64,000 bases of DNA from contig DATJPT010000008.1 of assembly GCA_035506275.1 (NCBI GenBank), positions 186,001-250,000 on the forward strand, read 5' to 3'. The position numbers and the translations under genes were made by a program. The stretch is from Bacteroidota bacterium (GTDB lineage Bacteria > Bacteroidota > Ignavibacteria > UBA10030 > UBA8401). Within the stretch, counting starts at the first letter, position 1; each line of letters opens with the position of its first letter. Positions 28,146 to 36,737 of this stretch are shown here, piece by piece. The notes under the pieces are model-generated. The model searched no databases and was not told the origin of the DNA. It was given only the letters and a program-made list of their open reading frames with translations.

Positions 28146-29375
28146 TTGTTTCCCACCGTTAAGGAACAGATGGATGTCATCAAGCGAGGCGTTTCGGAGA
28201 TTATTCCGGAAGATGAACTCGTCCGCAAGATCGAGCACTCCATCCGCCAGAACAAACCGCTCAATATCAAGCTCGGCTGCGACCCAAGCCGGCCCGATCT
28301 CCATTTAGGACATTCGGTCGTCTTGCGCAAGCTGCGGCAGTTCCAAGATTTGGGCCATCAGGCTATTTTGATCGTCGGCGATTTTACCGGAATGATCGGC
28401 GACCCTTCGGGGAGAAGCAAGACGCGGCCGTCGCTCTCGATCGAGGAGACCCGGAAGAACGGACAATCGTATTTCGACCAGGCAACAAAGATCCTTTCAG
28501 CGAGCAAAGTGAAGATGGTCTACAACTCCGAATGGCTGGCGCCGATGAATTTTGCGGACGTCATTCGACTCGGGAGCAAGTACACCGTCGCCCGAATGCT
28601 CGAGCGCGACGATTTCACGCTCAGGTATAAAGCCGGCGAGCCGATCTCCGTCCACGAGTTTCTCTACCCGCTCGCACAGGCGATGGATTCCGTTGCCATC
28701 GATTCCGACGTGGAACTCGGCGGAACGGACCAAAAATTCAACTTGCTCGTCGGCCGGGACATCCAGCGCGAATTCGGAAAAGAGCCGCAGGTGATATTGA
28801 CGATGCCGATCCTGGCCGGAACGGACGGGGTCGAGAAGATGAGCAAATCGCTCGACAACTACATCGGCATCGGCGACTCACCGAACGAGATGTACGGAAA
28901 AACGCTTTCCATCCCCGATTCGCTTATTTACGATTACTTCCTCCTTGCCACAAACATGCCGTCCGGCGATCTGGAAATCATCAGGAAAGAACTGGAGAGC
29001 AAATCGGTCAATCCCCGCGATATTAAACGGCGGTTGGCACGGACGATCGTTGCGCTCTATTATGATGAAGCGAGGGGGGACGCGGCCGAGCAGGAATTTG
29101 ACAAGGTCTTCATCAAAAAAGATGTCCCCGATGAGATCAAGGAATTTCAGTATCCCATGGCCTCCGGCAGGGTCGGCGTTTTGCAACTGCTGGCGGATAC
29201 AAAATTGGCGGCATCCAAAGGCGAGGCACGAAGACTCGTCGAACAAGGGGGAGTGTCCGTCGATGGAGTCAAAATTTCGGATATCAACGCGCACGTAACG
29301 CTCGTCAAACCGGTGATCCTCAAAGTTGGACCGCGAAGATTTTTGAAAATTATTCCGTCGGCTCCCCACCAATGA
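28146..29375 (+). CDS. tyrS: Tyrosyl-tRNA synthetase
   Basis: Charges tRNA-Tyr. 409 residues. The class I signature HIGH appears as HLGH (53-56) in [21 protein letters not shown], and KMSKS is at 231-235. A C-terminal S4 RNA-binding domain follows ([21 protein letters not shown]). The N-terminus [14 protein letters not shown] matches the TyrZ-like subgroup and supports a TTG start at 28146; ATG 28170, with AAGGA upstream, is an alternative that would remove eight residues. 41 bases after smpB. Confidence 0.95.
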   Translation: MFPTVKEQMDVIKRGVSEIIPEDELVRKIEHSIRQNKPLNIKLGCDPSRPDLHLGHSVVLRKLRQFQDLGHQAILIVGDFTGMIGDPSGRSKTRPSLSIEETRKNGQSYFDQATKILSASKVKMVYNSEWLAPMNFADVIRLGSKYTVARMLERDDFTLRYKAGEPISVHEFLYPLAQAMDSVAIDSDVELGGTDQKFNLLVGRDIQREFGKEPQVILTMPILAGTDGVEKMSKSLDNYIGIGDSPNEMYGKTLSIPDSLIYDYFLLATNMPSGDLEIIRKELESKSVNPRDIKRRLARTIVALYYDEARGDAAEQEFDKVFIKKDVPDEIKEFQYPMASGRVGVLQLLADTKLAASKGEARRLVEQGGVSVDGVKISDINAHVTLVKPVILKVGPRRFLKIIPSAPHQ

Positions 29376-29421
29376 CATTTACAATCAATCACAATCATTC
29401 TTAAAAAGCGGAGATGAGATA

Positions 29422-29967
29422 GTGTTCGTTCCTACAAAAATGTTCTTCACCAAAGGCGTTGGTCGTCACAAAGACTACCTTCAGTCATTCGAGCTTGCCC
29501 TCAGGAATGCCGGCATTGAAAAATGCAACCTGGTGAGTGTGTCAAGCATTTACCCGCCCAAGTGCAAACGCGTTCCTCCGGCAGAGGGGATCAAGCTCCT
29601 TGAACCCGGTGCGGTGACGTTCGTTGTCATGGCACGCAACGCAACGAACGAACCGAATCGACTCATCGCTTCGTCGATCGGCGTCGCTCAGGCGGCGGAT
29701 GAGTCGCAGTACGGCTATCTTTCGGAACATCATCCGTACGGGGAGACGGAAGAGAAGGCGGGAGAATACGCTGAGGACCTTGCGGCAACGATGCTGGCGA
29801 CCACTCTCGGACTGGAATTCGATCCGACCTTGGCATGGGACGAACGGGAAAAGCATTTCAAGATGAGCGGGAAGATCTTAAAGACGTTCAACATTACGCA
29901 GTCCGCGGAGGGAGATAAAGACGGAAAGTGGACAACGGTCGTTTCAATTGCAGTATTGCTCCCCTAG
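29422..29967 (+). CDS. Pyruvoyl-dependent arginine decarboxylase
   Basis: Decarboxylates arginine to agmatine, the first step of polyamine synthesis by the agmatine route. 181 residues. The proenzyme cleaves itself at the Ser-Ser bond (Ser41-Ser42 in [11 protein letters not shown]), turning the new N-terminal Ser42 into the pyruvoyl cofactor (known for PvlArgDC; the exact bond here is inferred). Conserved blocks [36 protein letters not shown] and [13 protein letters not shown] are present. GTG start with GGAG upstream. It is the third gene of the smpB-tyrS unit. Confidence 0.93.
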   Translation: MFVPTKMFFTKGVGRHKDYLQSFELALRNAGIEKCNLVSVSSIYPPKCKRVPPAEGIKLLEPGAVTFVVMARNATNEPNRLIASSIGVAQAADESQYGYLSEHHPYGETEEKAGEYAEDLAATMLATTLGLEFDPTLAWDEREKHFKMSGKILKTFNITQSAEGDKDGKWTTVVSIAVLLP

Positions 29968-29973
29968 ATTTTT

Positions 29974-30016
29974 TTGGCAGGCGTAGGTCCGGCAAAACAC
30001 CGGCCTACGCGGGCTA
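29974..30016. repeat. Hairpin between convergent genes
   Basis: GCGTAGGTCCGG (29981-29992) pairs with CCGGCCTACGC (30000-30010) with one bulged base and loop CAAAACA. It lies between the convergent arginine decarboxylase and PAP2 genes. The T-run is upstream of the hairpin on the plus strand, so it is not a standard intrinsic terminator, though it may block readthrough. Confidence 0.5.
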
Positions 30017-30766
30017 GAATCTCACCATAATATTCATCAACGCCCCCCCGTTATTCGGAACAACGATCGCCGAGACATCATCCGATTCCTTCCTGCCGAC
30101 CATCCTGTTGACGATCGGCAGGATCTTACCCTGATACTTATAGACGATGTACGCGCTCCCGGCCCCGATCAAGCCACCTGCAAGAACATCGGACGGATAA
30201 TGGAGCCCAAAATAGATCCTTCCAAACGCCACAGTCCCGGCCCACAAAAAAGCAGGAACATACACTTCAGGCTTCGGATACCGAAGCGTGAGCAGAGTGG
30301 CAAGAGCAAACGCGCCGGTAGAATGTCCCGAAGGGAACGAATAGGGATCGGCACTTTCCATGTGATTCGTATGAACGTCGGTCAACGCCTCGTACGGCCG
30401 TTCCCTTCTTATGACCTCCTTTAGAACATATCCAAACGAATACGCCAAAATTTCGGACGTACCGAGCAAGACCCCGGAATCGAACGCTTCATCCTTTTTT
30501 GCGGCCAGACCGTAGCCCGCCAAAGAAAGGGGTGCAGCAACGAGGATGGGATAAACGGAATTGTCGGTTACGCTAATGACGGATGTTTTTAGCTGGCTCT
30601 GCGCGTTGTTGATCTCCCGAAAGAGCCGAACATCGAAGTTGGACGGGGAACTTTGACCAATTAACAATTGAGGAGGCTTGAGCAATAAGAAAGCCGCCAA
30701 GCAATAGAGCGATCTGCGCAGGCGGCCTTTATACAAAGCGAAACATACTCGATTAACGTCACACAT
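30014..30766 (-). CDS. PAP2-family membrane phosphatase
   Basis: Integral-membrane phosphatase of lipid or polyprenyl phosphates. 250 residues with an N-terminal signal/helix (SLYCLAAFLLLKPPQLL). The three PAP2 motifs are present: KEVIRRERP, PSGHSTGAF and GRIYFGLHYPSDVLAGG, including both catalytic His residues. Its start overlaps the end of the lytic transglycosylase gene by eight bases; the pair could act on cell-wall carriers (undecaprenyl diphosphate recycling is one possibility). Confidence 0.9.
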   Translation of the reverse strand: MCDVNRVCFALYKGRLRRSLYCLAAFLLLKPPQLLIGQSSPSNFDVRLFREINNAQSQLKTSVISVTDNSVYPILVAAPLSLAGYGLAAKKDEAFDSGVLLGTSEILAYSFGYVLKEVIRRERPYEALTDVHTNHMESADPYSFPSGHSTGAFALATLLTLRYPKPEVYVPAFLWAGTVAFGRIYFGLHYPSDVLAGGLIGAGSAYIVYKYQGKILPIVNRMVGRKESDDVSAIVVPNNGGALMNIMVRF

Positions 30767-31481
30767 CTTTAGGAATAGTCTTACAATACTCCTTGTAATA
30801 TGCCATTATTCGGTCAACATATCCAGTCGTTTGCTGCCATTGGGTATAGTACCCGTTCGTCGGGCGCCCTGCTTCCCAGACGTGCTCATGAAGAGACGAG
30901 TACTTTCTAGACAACAATGAAAGAGAAGACTTCACGGACTCCCATTCATTCGGGTCGTCGCTCATGTATTTTGCCATCATCCGGGCATCGGTGATCCGTC
31001 CAACCCCGGCATTATAAGCAGCAAGAGTCAATTTTATCCGATTCTCTTCGGTAATCCCCTTCCCTTCGAAAGACCGATAGATCTTACCAAGATAGTAGAT
31101 TCCCCCTCTGATATTTGTGTGCGGGGCGTGAAAATCTCCTTCATTGACGCCGAGTTCTTCAGCGATCTGGCTTTGCGTGACAGGCATAATCTGCATCAAT
31201 CCAACCGCGCCGCGATGACTGGATGCCTTCATAGAAAATCTCGATTCGGTCTTCATGACTGCCAGAACTAGCCGCCAATCAAAGCCGTATTTCTGTGAAT
31301 ATTTACGAATCGTAGGCCCGTATAACTGTATGAAATGTGCAGAGTTATAGTCGGAACCCTGAGAAGCTGAAATCCTTTCCGTTTCGGCGATTTTGGTGCT
31401 ATTAGACGATATAGAGTTTCCGAATCCAAAATACAATGCTGTAGGCAGAATCAGGAAACAGTTAATCCATAACTTACCCAT
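30759..31481 (-). CDS. Lytic transglycosylase (SLT family)
   Basis: Cleaves peptidoglycan glycan strands to form 1,6-anhydro products. 240 residues. A signal/anchor segment (CFLILPTALYFGFG) precedes the SLT domain (about 60-200) with catalytic Glu in VMKTESRFSMKASSHRGAVGLMQIMPVTQ and the NAGVGRI and AYNAG motifs. The small size and single domain suit MltF/Slt-like periplasmic enzymes. Cotranscribed with the PAP2 gene from a promoter at 31589-31617. Confidence 0.92.
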   Translation of the reverse strand: MGKLWINCFLILPTALYFGFGNSISSNSTKIAETERISASQGSDYNSAHFIQLYGPTIRKYSQKYGFDWRLVLAVMKTESRFSMKASSHRGAVGLMQIMPVTQSQIAEELGVNEGDFHAPHTNIRGGIYYLGKIYRSFEGKGITEENRIKLTLAAYNAGVGRITDARMMAKYMSDDPNEWESVKSSLSLLSRKYSSLHEHVWEAGRPTNGYYTQWQQTTGYVDRIMAYYKEYCKTIPKDV

Positions 31482-31795
31482 TAAACCCTCAAAATGTTAT
31501 ACATCCACTCTTCTTGAAATGCCTCAAACCCAGAAGAAAGGGCCTGTCTAAACAAAATTAAAATGATGAATTACCTACAGGCGTAACAAAAATATGAAGG
31601 AGGTAAGGCAAAGTCAATTGATACTTTTAAAATCGATATGAAACATCAACTGACATTGGTTACAATCGCAAAAAGCGGCGATGAGGCATGTATAAATAGC
31701 AGAACTGTATGACAAAAAGGCATTTCCAGCAAAATTTCCCACCGTAAAGTGCCAGAGATTTTAGATCTGCCCATTATGAGAGCCGACCAGGGAAT
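31482..31795. other. AT-rich intergenic region upstream of the transglycosylase
   Basis: 314 bases, richer in A and T than the flanks, separating the pseudo-phosphohexomutase unit from the transglycosylase/PAP2 unit. Apart from the promoter at 31589-31617 I see nothing gene-like. Confidence 0.5.
31589..31617 (-). promoter_or_regulatory. Sigma-70-type promoter for the transglycosylase/PAP2 unit
   Basis: Minus strand TTGACT (31612-31617), 17-base spacer, TATTTT (31589-31594), giving a leader of about 100 bases before ATG 31481. Confidence 0.6.
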
Positions 31796-32938
31796 TTACT
31801 GGATTTTCTGAATTATCTGATGAAGCGGCGCTGCGGATATCGCAATCATTTCCGCATAAAGAAGGGACGACAAAATTCCGTCGCATTCAGGAACATGGTT
31901 GCCAAAAACGTATCCCCCGGGGCTCAGATTTCCCATCAGTAATTTACCCGAGAGGAATTTGTCAAACCAGTTATCCGAGCCGGCCTCGATCAAAGGGGCA
32001 TTCCAAGCTTTAGCAAGTTTTTCGATTTTTCCTGTTGTAGAACCGGATCTCAGGATACCCCCTTTCCACTTCTTATTCGTTCGCAAATGCCATAAAAGAG
32101 CAAGGAAGGAGTCTTGTTCGTGCATCCAGGTACCGTCACTGAATACAATGCCGCAATGCGTGCAATCACCGTCTATCGCGACCCCAAATTGCGTATCGAC
32201 GACCTTGACGTTGTATTTCAGCGCATCCAGATGAGACGGGATTGATTCCGGCCGGCGGTCAAAAAAATTATTCTCATGACTTCCGAACAATGTTTGTGCC
32301 CGCCAACCGCATTCCACGAGGAAATCCTCGACGATAGTTTGTCCTGCTCCCCCCATTGAGTCGATCAGCAAGTTGGGGTTATTCTTCGGATCTTCGGCAA
32401 ACGATCGAATTGCGGAGCAATCGACGATCGTTTCGAGATGAGAAAGGTAATCCGGCATAAGGGGGGAGATAACGACCTCCCCTTTGTTTGAAGATGGCCC
32501 CCGCCCCTTCGGCTCTTTAACGGCTTCGGAGAGAAATGATCCTACCCTGGCCGTCTCTGCACGTGTGAATGGACCGCCGTAGCTCCCCTTAAACTCAACG
32601 CCGTTGTAATCGGAGGGCAAATTTCCCCCGGTGATCATGATACCGGCGTTGCACTTGTTATGCTTTACGGCGAACGAAAGGACGGGCGTGGGGACAACCG
32701 CAGAACTTAGCAACGCGTTGATACCGCTCGTCGCCAGAACTTCGGCGAGGAGAGAAGCAGATTCTTTGGAGTTCTTTCGCCCGTCGAATCCCACGGCGAT
32801 CAACGGGGGGCTGGGTGAACACTGCGCATCGAGATAAGCGGCAAAAGCGTGTCCGAGACGAACGAGATTCTGTTCGGAAAATTCTTCACCGATCTTTCCC
32901 AGCCATCCCGATGATCCGAGCGTCAATTCTCTCTTCAT
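31796..32938 (-). CDS. Phosphohexomutase-like protein with lost active-site motifs (probable pseudoenzyme)
   Basis: 380 residues, homologous to phosphomannomutase/phosphoglucomutase (LTLGSSGWLGKIGEEFSEQNLVRLGHAFAAYL at the N-terminus; GIMITGGNLPSDYNGVEFKGSYGGPFT). The family's catalytic phosphoserine loop TASHNP is here TGGNLP (103-108), so the phosphorylated Ser and adjacent His are gone. The Mg loop DGDxDR is DGDCTH (256-261), losing the third Asp and the Arg. The sugar loop GEESGH is not recognisable near 345-354 (FGNHVPECDG). The usual C-terminal fourth domain is missing (family about 450). The frame is intact, so it is a maintained gene, not a broken one; it may bind rather than convert a sugar phosphate. 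The ATG overlaps the zinc-ribbon gene stop (ATGA). Confidence 0.8.
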   Translation of the reverse strand: MKRELTLGSSGWLGKIGEEFSEQNLVRLGHAFAAYLDAQCSPSPPLIAVGFDGRKNSKESASLLAEVLATSGINALLSSAVVPTPVLSFAVKHNKCNAGIMITGGNLPSDYNGVEFKGSYGGPFTRAETARVGSFLSEAVKEPKGRGPSSNKGEVVISPLMPDYLSHLETIVDCSAIRSFAEDPKNNPNLLIDSMGGAGQTIVEDFLVECGWRAQTLFGSHENNFFDRRPESIPSHLDALKYNVKVVDTQFGVAIDGDCTHCGIVFSDGTWMHEQDSFLALLWHLRTNKKWKGGILRSGSTTGKIEKLAKAWNAPLIEAGSDNWFDKFLSGKLLMGNLSPGGYVFGNHVPECDGILSSLLYAEMIAISAAPLHQIIQKIQ

Positions 32939-33516
32939 GAACTTATCGGCGGAAGCTCGTCGCTGACAATTTCGACGGCTTCCAAATATTGATCGAGAGG
33001 GACAAAGACCTTTACCGGGTACTTGAGGATGGAACGGCCGATCGGCCCCTCGAGGAAGCCGTCGGCGATGAATCCGATGCTTGTATTGTTGCGCGGGTTT
33101 ACGGTGATGCCGGCGCTTTCCAGCTTCCCACGCACGATGTTGGCTTCGTAATAATCGACCGACTGGAATGCCACTGCCCAATCTTCCGAAACTTCAACGT
33201 TTCGGTGCTCTTCACAAAATCTCTTCACCCCCTTTTTTTTGGCACACTCATCGCACATCAATCGGCGGCAAATAACGCAGACAGCGACTGCATTCGACTG
33301 GGGGTGCCGCTCGCAATAAAGGTCATTGCCTGAGAATAACACTCCGCAGTGGACGCAAAAATCGCTTTCCGCGTCGACCGATTCAGAACAGTTCGCACAT
33401 TCCTCGTACTCGACCGGGACGTCGTCCGGCACACGGTCGACAAGCTCAACGTCGCAGTCGGCACAATGAGTTGTACCGGAGACATATTCGGTTTTGCAAT
33501 TCGGACAAAACGGCAA
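32935..33516 (-). CDS. Multi-zinc-ribbon protein with C-terminal DUF2007-like domain
   Basis: 193 residues. Three Cys-rich modules: CPNCKTEYVSGTTHCADCDVEL (4-25), CANCSESVDAESDFCVHC (40-57) and a B-box-like CERHPQSNAVAVCVICRRLMCDECAKKKGVKRFCEEH. The last 80 residues (WAVAFQSVDYYEANIVRGKLESAGITV...VKVFVPLDQYLEAVEIVSD) resemble DUF2007 'signal-transducing' domains. The start is TTG at 33516 with AAGGAG six bases upstream. It lies between nanE and the pseudo-mutase in one operon. The function is unknown; protein binding is likely. Confidence 0.75.
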   Translation of the reverse strand: MPFCPNCKTEYVSGTTHCADCDVELVDRVPDDVPVEYEECANCSESVDAESDFCVHCGVLFSGNDLYCERHPQSNAVAVCVICRRLMCDECAKKKGVKRFCEEHRNVEVSEDWAVAFQSVDYYEANIVRGKLESAGITVNPRNNTSIGFIADGFLEGPIGRSILKYPVKVFVPLDQYLEAVEIVSDELPPISS

Positions 33517-33543
33517 TCAAAGCTCCTTTTCGCGGTGAAATTA

Positions 33544-34251
33544 TTATTGTGATCCCTCTCTTCTTACATTCTTCAACACTTCAACAAATCGCTGGGTGAT
33601 AACCTTCGGGCGGGTGATCGCCGATCCGACGACCACGGCATATGCGCCGCACTTCAAGGCATGGGCAGCTTCGCTGGGACTCCAGATCCTTCCTTCCGCG
33701 ATGACCGGTGCATGGACTTCAGCTGTGAGCCGCTCGATCAAATTAAAATCGGGAAAGTCGTCGGCCCGGTCTTCCGTGTACTGCGTATATCCGGACAATG
33801 TCGTCGCGATCATATCCGCCCCCAATTCCGCGGCTCTGACGCCTTCAATATATGTGGAGACGTCTGCGATGACGGGGATTCGATATCGCTTGCGGACCAG
33901 TTCGAGAAATTCAAATCCGTCCATCCCGTTCGGACGAACGCGCTGCGTGACGTCCATCGCAATGATATCGGCGCCGGCGTGAATGAGCCCCTCAACGTCC
34001 GAAACATCGGGAGTAATGAGCGCCCACCCGTCCTCATAACTCCCGCGCGAAATACCGATGACCGGGAGCTTGACGGCAGCACGAACAGACTTGATATTCT
34101 CGAAACCCTGGACGCGGATGCCGGCCGCTCCTCCCATTTCTGCCGCCTTCGCAAACGCTGCGATATAATCGGGAAAATTGAACGGCTCGTCCCCTTCTGC
34201 ATGGCACAAAACAATAACTCCATTTTTGAGTCTTTCGATCTGGCTTCCCAT
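33544..34251 (-). CDS. nanE: N-acetylmannosamine-6-phosphate 2-epimerase
   Basis: Converts ManNAc-6-phosphate to GlcNAc-6-phosphate in sialic-acid or amino-sugar catabolism. 235-residue TIM barrel with GVIVLCHAEGDEPFN, AAGIRVQGFENIKSVRAAVKLPVIGISRGSYEDG, ADIIAMDVTQRVRP, PVIADVSTYIEGVRAAELGADMIATTLSGYT and APVIAEGRIWSPSEAAHALKCGAYAVVVGSAITRP. nanA, nanK, nagA and nagB are not in the window. It follows the FAD oxidoreductase gene by six bases. Confidence 0.92.
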   Translation of the reverse strand: MGSQIERLKNGVIVLCHAEGDEPFNFPDYIAAFAKAAEMGGAAGIRVQGFENIKSVRAAVKLPVIGISRGSYEDGWALITPDVSDVEGLIHAGADIIAMDVTQRVRPNGMDGFEFLELVRKRYRIPVIADVSTYIEGVRAAELGADMIATTLSGYTQYTEDRADDFPDFNLIERLTAEVHAPVIAEGRIWSPSEAAHALKCGAYAVVVGSAITRPKVITQRFVEVLKNVRREGSQ

Positions 34252-34257
34252 CGCCCG

Positions 34258-35487
34258 TTATTGTTTGTTCAAAGATTGACCGCTCATTTCGGCCGCCATT
34301 TTTCCTGCTGCCTCTCCTACCTGCATACTCGCCGGCTGGGCGTTTGTTGCGAACAACGCCGTCGGCGGAAAGATCGCCCTTCCGGTAACGATCAGGTTCT
34401 CAATCTCGGAGGGAATCATCGACCGCCGCGATACCTGATAAGTGCTCGCGGGGTTTCCCGGCATGGCGCAGGTCGCAACGGCATCCTCAAATACTCTTCC
34501 CGATACGACATCAGAATCTGACAGCACCACCATGCCGCAAATCTGACGGGAAGCATGAATTCCGACCTGAGACGCTCCCTCTTTAATTCTTGCCCCTGAA
34601 AAACCGGGGCACGAGTCTGTCATAAAACGAGCTGCTTTTGGAGTAAGCTGCCGGCATCTCATCTCTGCCCGGGCGATGCTATCAGGATCCTCTGGATCGA
34701 CATTTTGCAGCTCGATCATTGAAACAACAACCTGACCTCTCTGAACCGTTCCATCGATAATGATTGAATCCGACCGCCTCAATCCCGGCGCCTCTTCCAG
34801 CCACTTTCTCGTCAATGCCGTGAAGCCTTTAAGCGAAAAAAATTGTCCGCCGTTGATCGATGAATTCGCCGAAAATTCGTGAGGATTTTTCCGCGCGTAT
34901 CGGAGCACCTCCTCCTCGTCAACGTTCTCCATTGAAAAGCGGTATGACGCGTGGGTATCGCGGTCGACGGTACGGACTCCCGCTTTCTTTGCAACAGAGC
35001 CGGTGCCTGTTGCGTCAACAAAAACGCCAGCGCTTAAAGCGATCTCCCTTCCGCTTCGGCGAATCTGGAGAGACTCGATCTTTTTTCCATTCTTTTTGAC
35101 GGAGAAGAACTGAGAGCGGAACATCGCCGTGACATGTTCCTCGTTCACCGCTGACTCCAGGACCGACTTAAGCATCTGCCAATCGAACGGAGTGGCCGTA
35201 AAACTGATTCCGGTCGGGTCAAGCAGATGTCCCGGGCTTCCCCCCTCTGCCTGAAGACGCTTCTGAAGCTGGTCGCCTATGCCGGTAACCAATTGTTTAC
35301 CGAACGAATGAAATCCGCGCCATGGCTGAAACATGGCAGCGGTCGCCATCCCGCCAAGAAACTCGAGCCGCTCCACTACAACAGTTTCCGCTCCTTCGCG
35401 TGCCGCCGCTATTGCCGCACAGACTCCGGCCGGCCCGCCGCCTACAATGACAACGTCGTGCTTCTCTGTATCAACGGCGGGCGGCAT
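34258..35487 (-). CDS. FAD-dependent oxidoreductase (FAD_oxidored family)
   Basis: 409 residues. The dinucleotide motif VVIVGGGPAGVCAAIAAAREGAETVVVER is at about 11-39, followed by FLGGMATAAM and a second FAD contact near FVDATGTGSVAKKAGV. It ends with FPPTALFATNAQPASMQVGEAAGKMAA, as in the FAD_oxidored family, whose reactions are mostly unknown. First gene of the unit with nanE, the zinc-ribbon protein and the pseudo-mutase, so a carbohydrate-related oxidation is possible (inference). Ribosome binding site weak. Confidence 0.85.
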   Translation of the reverse strand: MPPAVDTEKHDVVIVGGGPAGVCAAIAAAREGAETVVVERLEFLGGMATAAMFQPWRGFHSFGKQLVTGIGDQLQKRLQAEGGSPGHLLDPTGISFTATPFDWQMLKSVLESAVNEEHVTAMFRSQFFSVKKNGKKIESLQIRRSGREIALSAGVFVDATGTGSVAKKAGVRTVDRDTHASYRFSMENVDEEEVLRYARKNPHEFSANSSINGGQFFSLKGFTALTRKWLEEAPGLRRSDSIIIDGTVQRGQVVVSMIELQNVDPEDPDSIARAEMRCRQLTPKAARFMTDSCPGFSGARIKEGASQVGIHASRQICGMVVLSDSDVVSGRVFEDAVATCAMPGNPASTYQVSRRSMIPSEIENLIVTGRAIFPPTALFATNAQPASMQVGEAAGKMAAEMSGQSLNKQ

Positions 35488-35601
35488 TATGGTGAATATG
35501 ACTTTCTTCGGGGACGAAGGATCTCGAATAACGGTTCAACGATCTTCGACAACCGTCGACCATGAACAGTTCCTTTTGCTGGAATATAGAAAGAAGGAAC
35601 T

Positions 35602-35631
35602 AAAATAAAAAGGCGTTGAGGAGTCAACGCC
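35602..35631 (-). terminator. Rho-independent terminator of the btuB unit
   Basis: Minus strand: GGCGTTGA / TCAACGCC stem (35612-35631) with a four-base loop, followed by TTTTTATTTT (35602-35611). 27 bases after the BtuG-like gene stop. Confidence 0.9.
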
Positions 35632-35657
35632 CGTTGTTCAAGCAAGGCGCGTTCAAC

Positions 35658-36716
35658 CTAATGTTTGAAGACAATGACGCCTGGTATAATGCCGACGGTG
35701 GCCGAATCTCCTATGAGACCGTTTTTATCGTAGGAATAAAGCATTCCGTTTTGCACATAGTCTTTTGCGTCCCCCAAATAGATCTTCTCGGTTACGTCGT
35801 CCACGGCGATGCAATAAGGAGATTTTGGAATAAAGACGGGAACAATTATCGACGCCGCTTTGGTGTCAAACTTTGCGATACCGTTCTGCGCGATGATAAA
35901 ACCGTACCCGCGGCTCGAAACAGCCAATCCGCTCGGATGACCGTACGCCGACAGCGGAAGGGGGATCGTTGCAACGACGGAGTTTCTGCTCGGATCGATC
36001 ACCGTAATGTTTCCCGGAGTATCGTTTGCGGAATTGGTATAGTCGACGTATCCGTAGCAGGCCACCACCAGATTTCCGTCCGCATCAACCGCAATGTTCG
36101 TCGGCTGCTTCGCAACGGTAATGGTCTGGACCACGGTATCGACCCCCGGATCGATCACGGAAATCGTGCTGTCGTCCCCGTACCCGGAATTACATACATA
36201 GACTTTGCCGTTCGCGATTGCGATCCCCTGAGGGTTTGAGCCTACTTTGATGCCGTCCTTGATGACCGTGTACGTCGTCGGGTTGAACGATGTGACAGAT
36301 CCGGAATATAGATTTGTAATATATCCTTTACTGTCGCTCAGAATGGCCAGCTTGTACGGACTGTCGCTCCCGACATACATGGTGCCGAGAGATCTATTGT
36401 TCGCGAGCGAGATGACCTCTACCTTGTTGGAATTATTGACCACGATGAAACCCTTGTTTTCAAATATGACCATGTCGTTCCCGACATCGCCGAGCGGGCG
36501 ACCGTTCGCGGCAAAAAAAACATCCGGGTACACTTTGTTGGAATCGGGGACATAGAATGAAAGCGACGAATTTGATTTCTGGAAATTTCCCTCATTGACG
36601 ACATAGACTCCGGTTGTCGATACAGGGAGTTCTTCACCCGAAGAGACAGGACCATTCTTCGTGCACCCGAGCAGCGTTATTGAAACGACGAAAACGGCAA
36701 TGAAATGGTTGAGCAT
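35658..36716 (-). CDS. BtuG-like beta-propeller surface lipoprotein (cobalamin capture)
   Basis: 352 residues. Lipobox ITLLGC (Cys18) then CTKNGPVSSGEELP. The body starts GVYVVNEGNFQKSNSSLSFYVPDSNKVYPDVFF, very like the VYVLNEGN...SSLSYYD opening of Bacteroides BtuG/DUF5074 proteins, and is built from about seven YncE-like blades (SPYKLAILSDSKGYITN, NPQGIAIANGKVYVCNSG, QPTNIAVDADGNLVVACYG, HPSGLAVSSRGYGFII, SPYCIAVDDVTEKIYLG). BtuG sits on BtuB at the cell surface and binds cobalamin very tightly (known for Bacteroides). It is 21 bases downstream of btuB and under the same riboswitch. Assignment rests on fold, context and opening motif. Confidence 0.8.
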   Translation of the reverse strand: MLNHFIAVFVVSITLLGCTKNGPVSSGEELPVSTTGVYVVNEGNFQKSNSSLSFYVPDSNKVYPDVFFAANGRPLGDVGNDMVIFENKGFIVVNNSNKVEVISLANNRSLGTMYVGSDSPYKLAILSDSKGYITNLYSGSVTSFNPTTYTVIKDGIKVGSNPQGIAIANGKVYVCNSGYGDDSTISVIDPGVDTVVQTITVAKQPTNIAVDADGNLVVACYGYVDYTNSANDTPGNITVIDPSRNSVVATIPLPLSAYGHPSGLAVSSRGYGFIIAQNGIAKFDTKAASIIVPVFIPKSPYCIAVDDVTEKIYLGDAKDYVQNGMLYSYDKNGLIGDSATVGIIPGVIVFKH

Positions 36717-36737
36717 GATTTCTCCTCTGTTGAAGAT

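Noticed and set aside
29974-30016. Bidirectional intrinsic terminator between the arginine decarboxylase and PAP2 genes
   Set aside because: The hairpin is good but no T-run follows it on either strand; kept only as a hairpin.
31796-33181. A longer phosphohexomutase gene starting at 33181
   Set aside because: The extra 81 codons overlap the zinc-ribbon gene in another frame and are non-homologous; ATG 32938 with ATGA coupling fits the family start.
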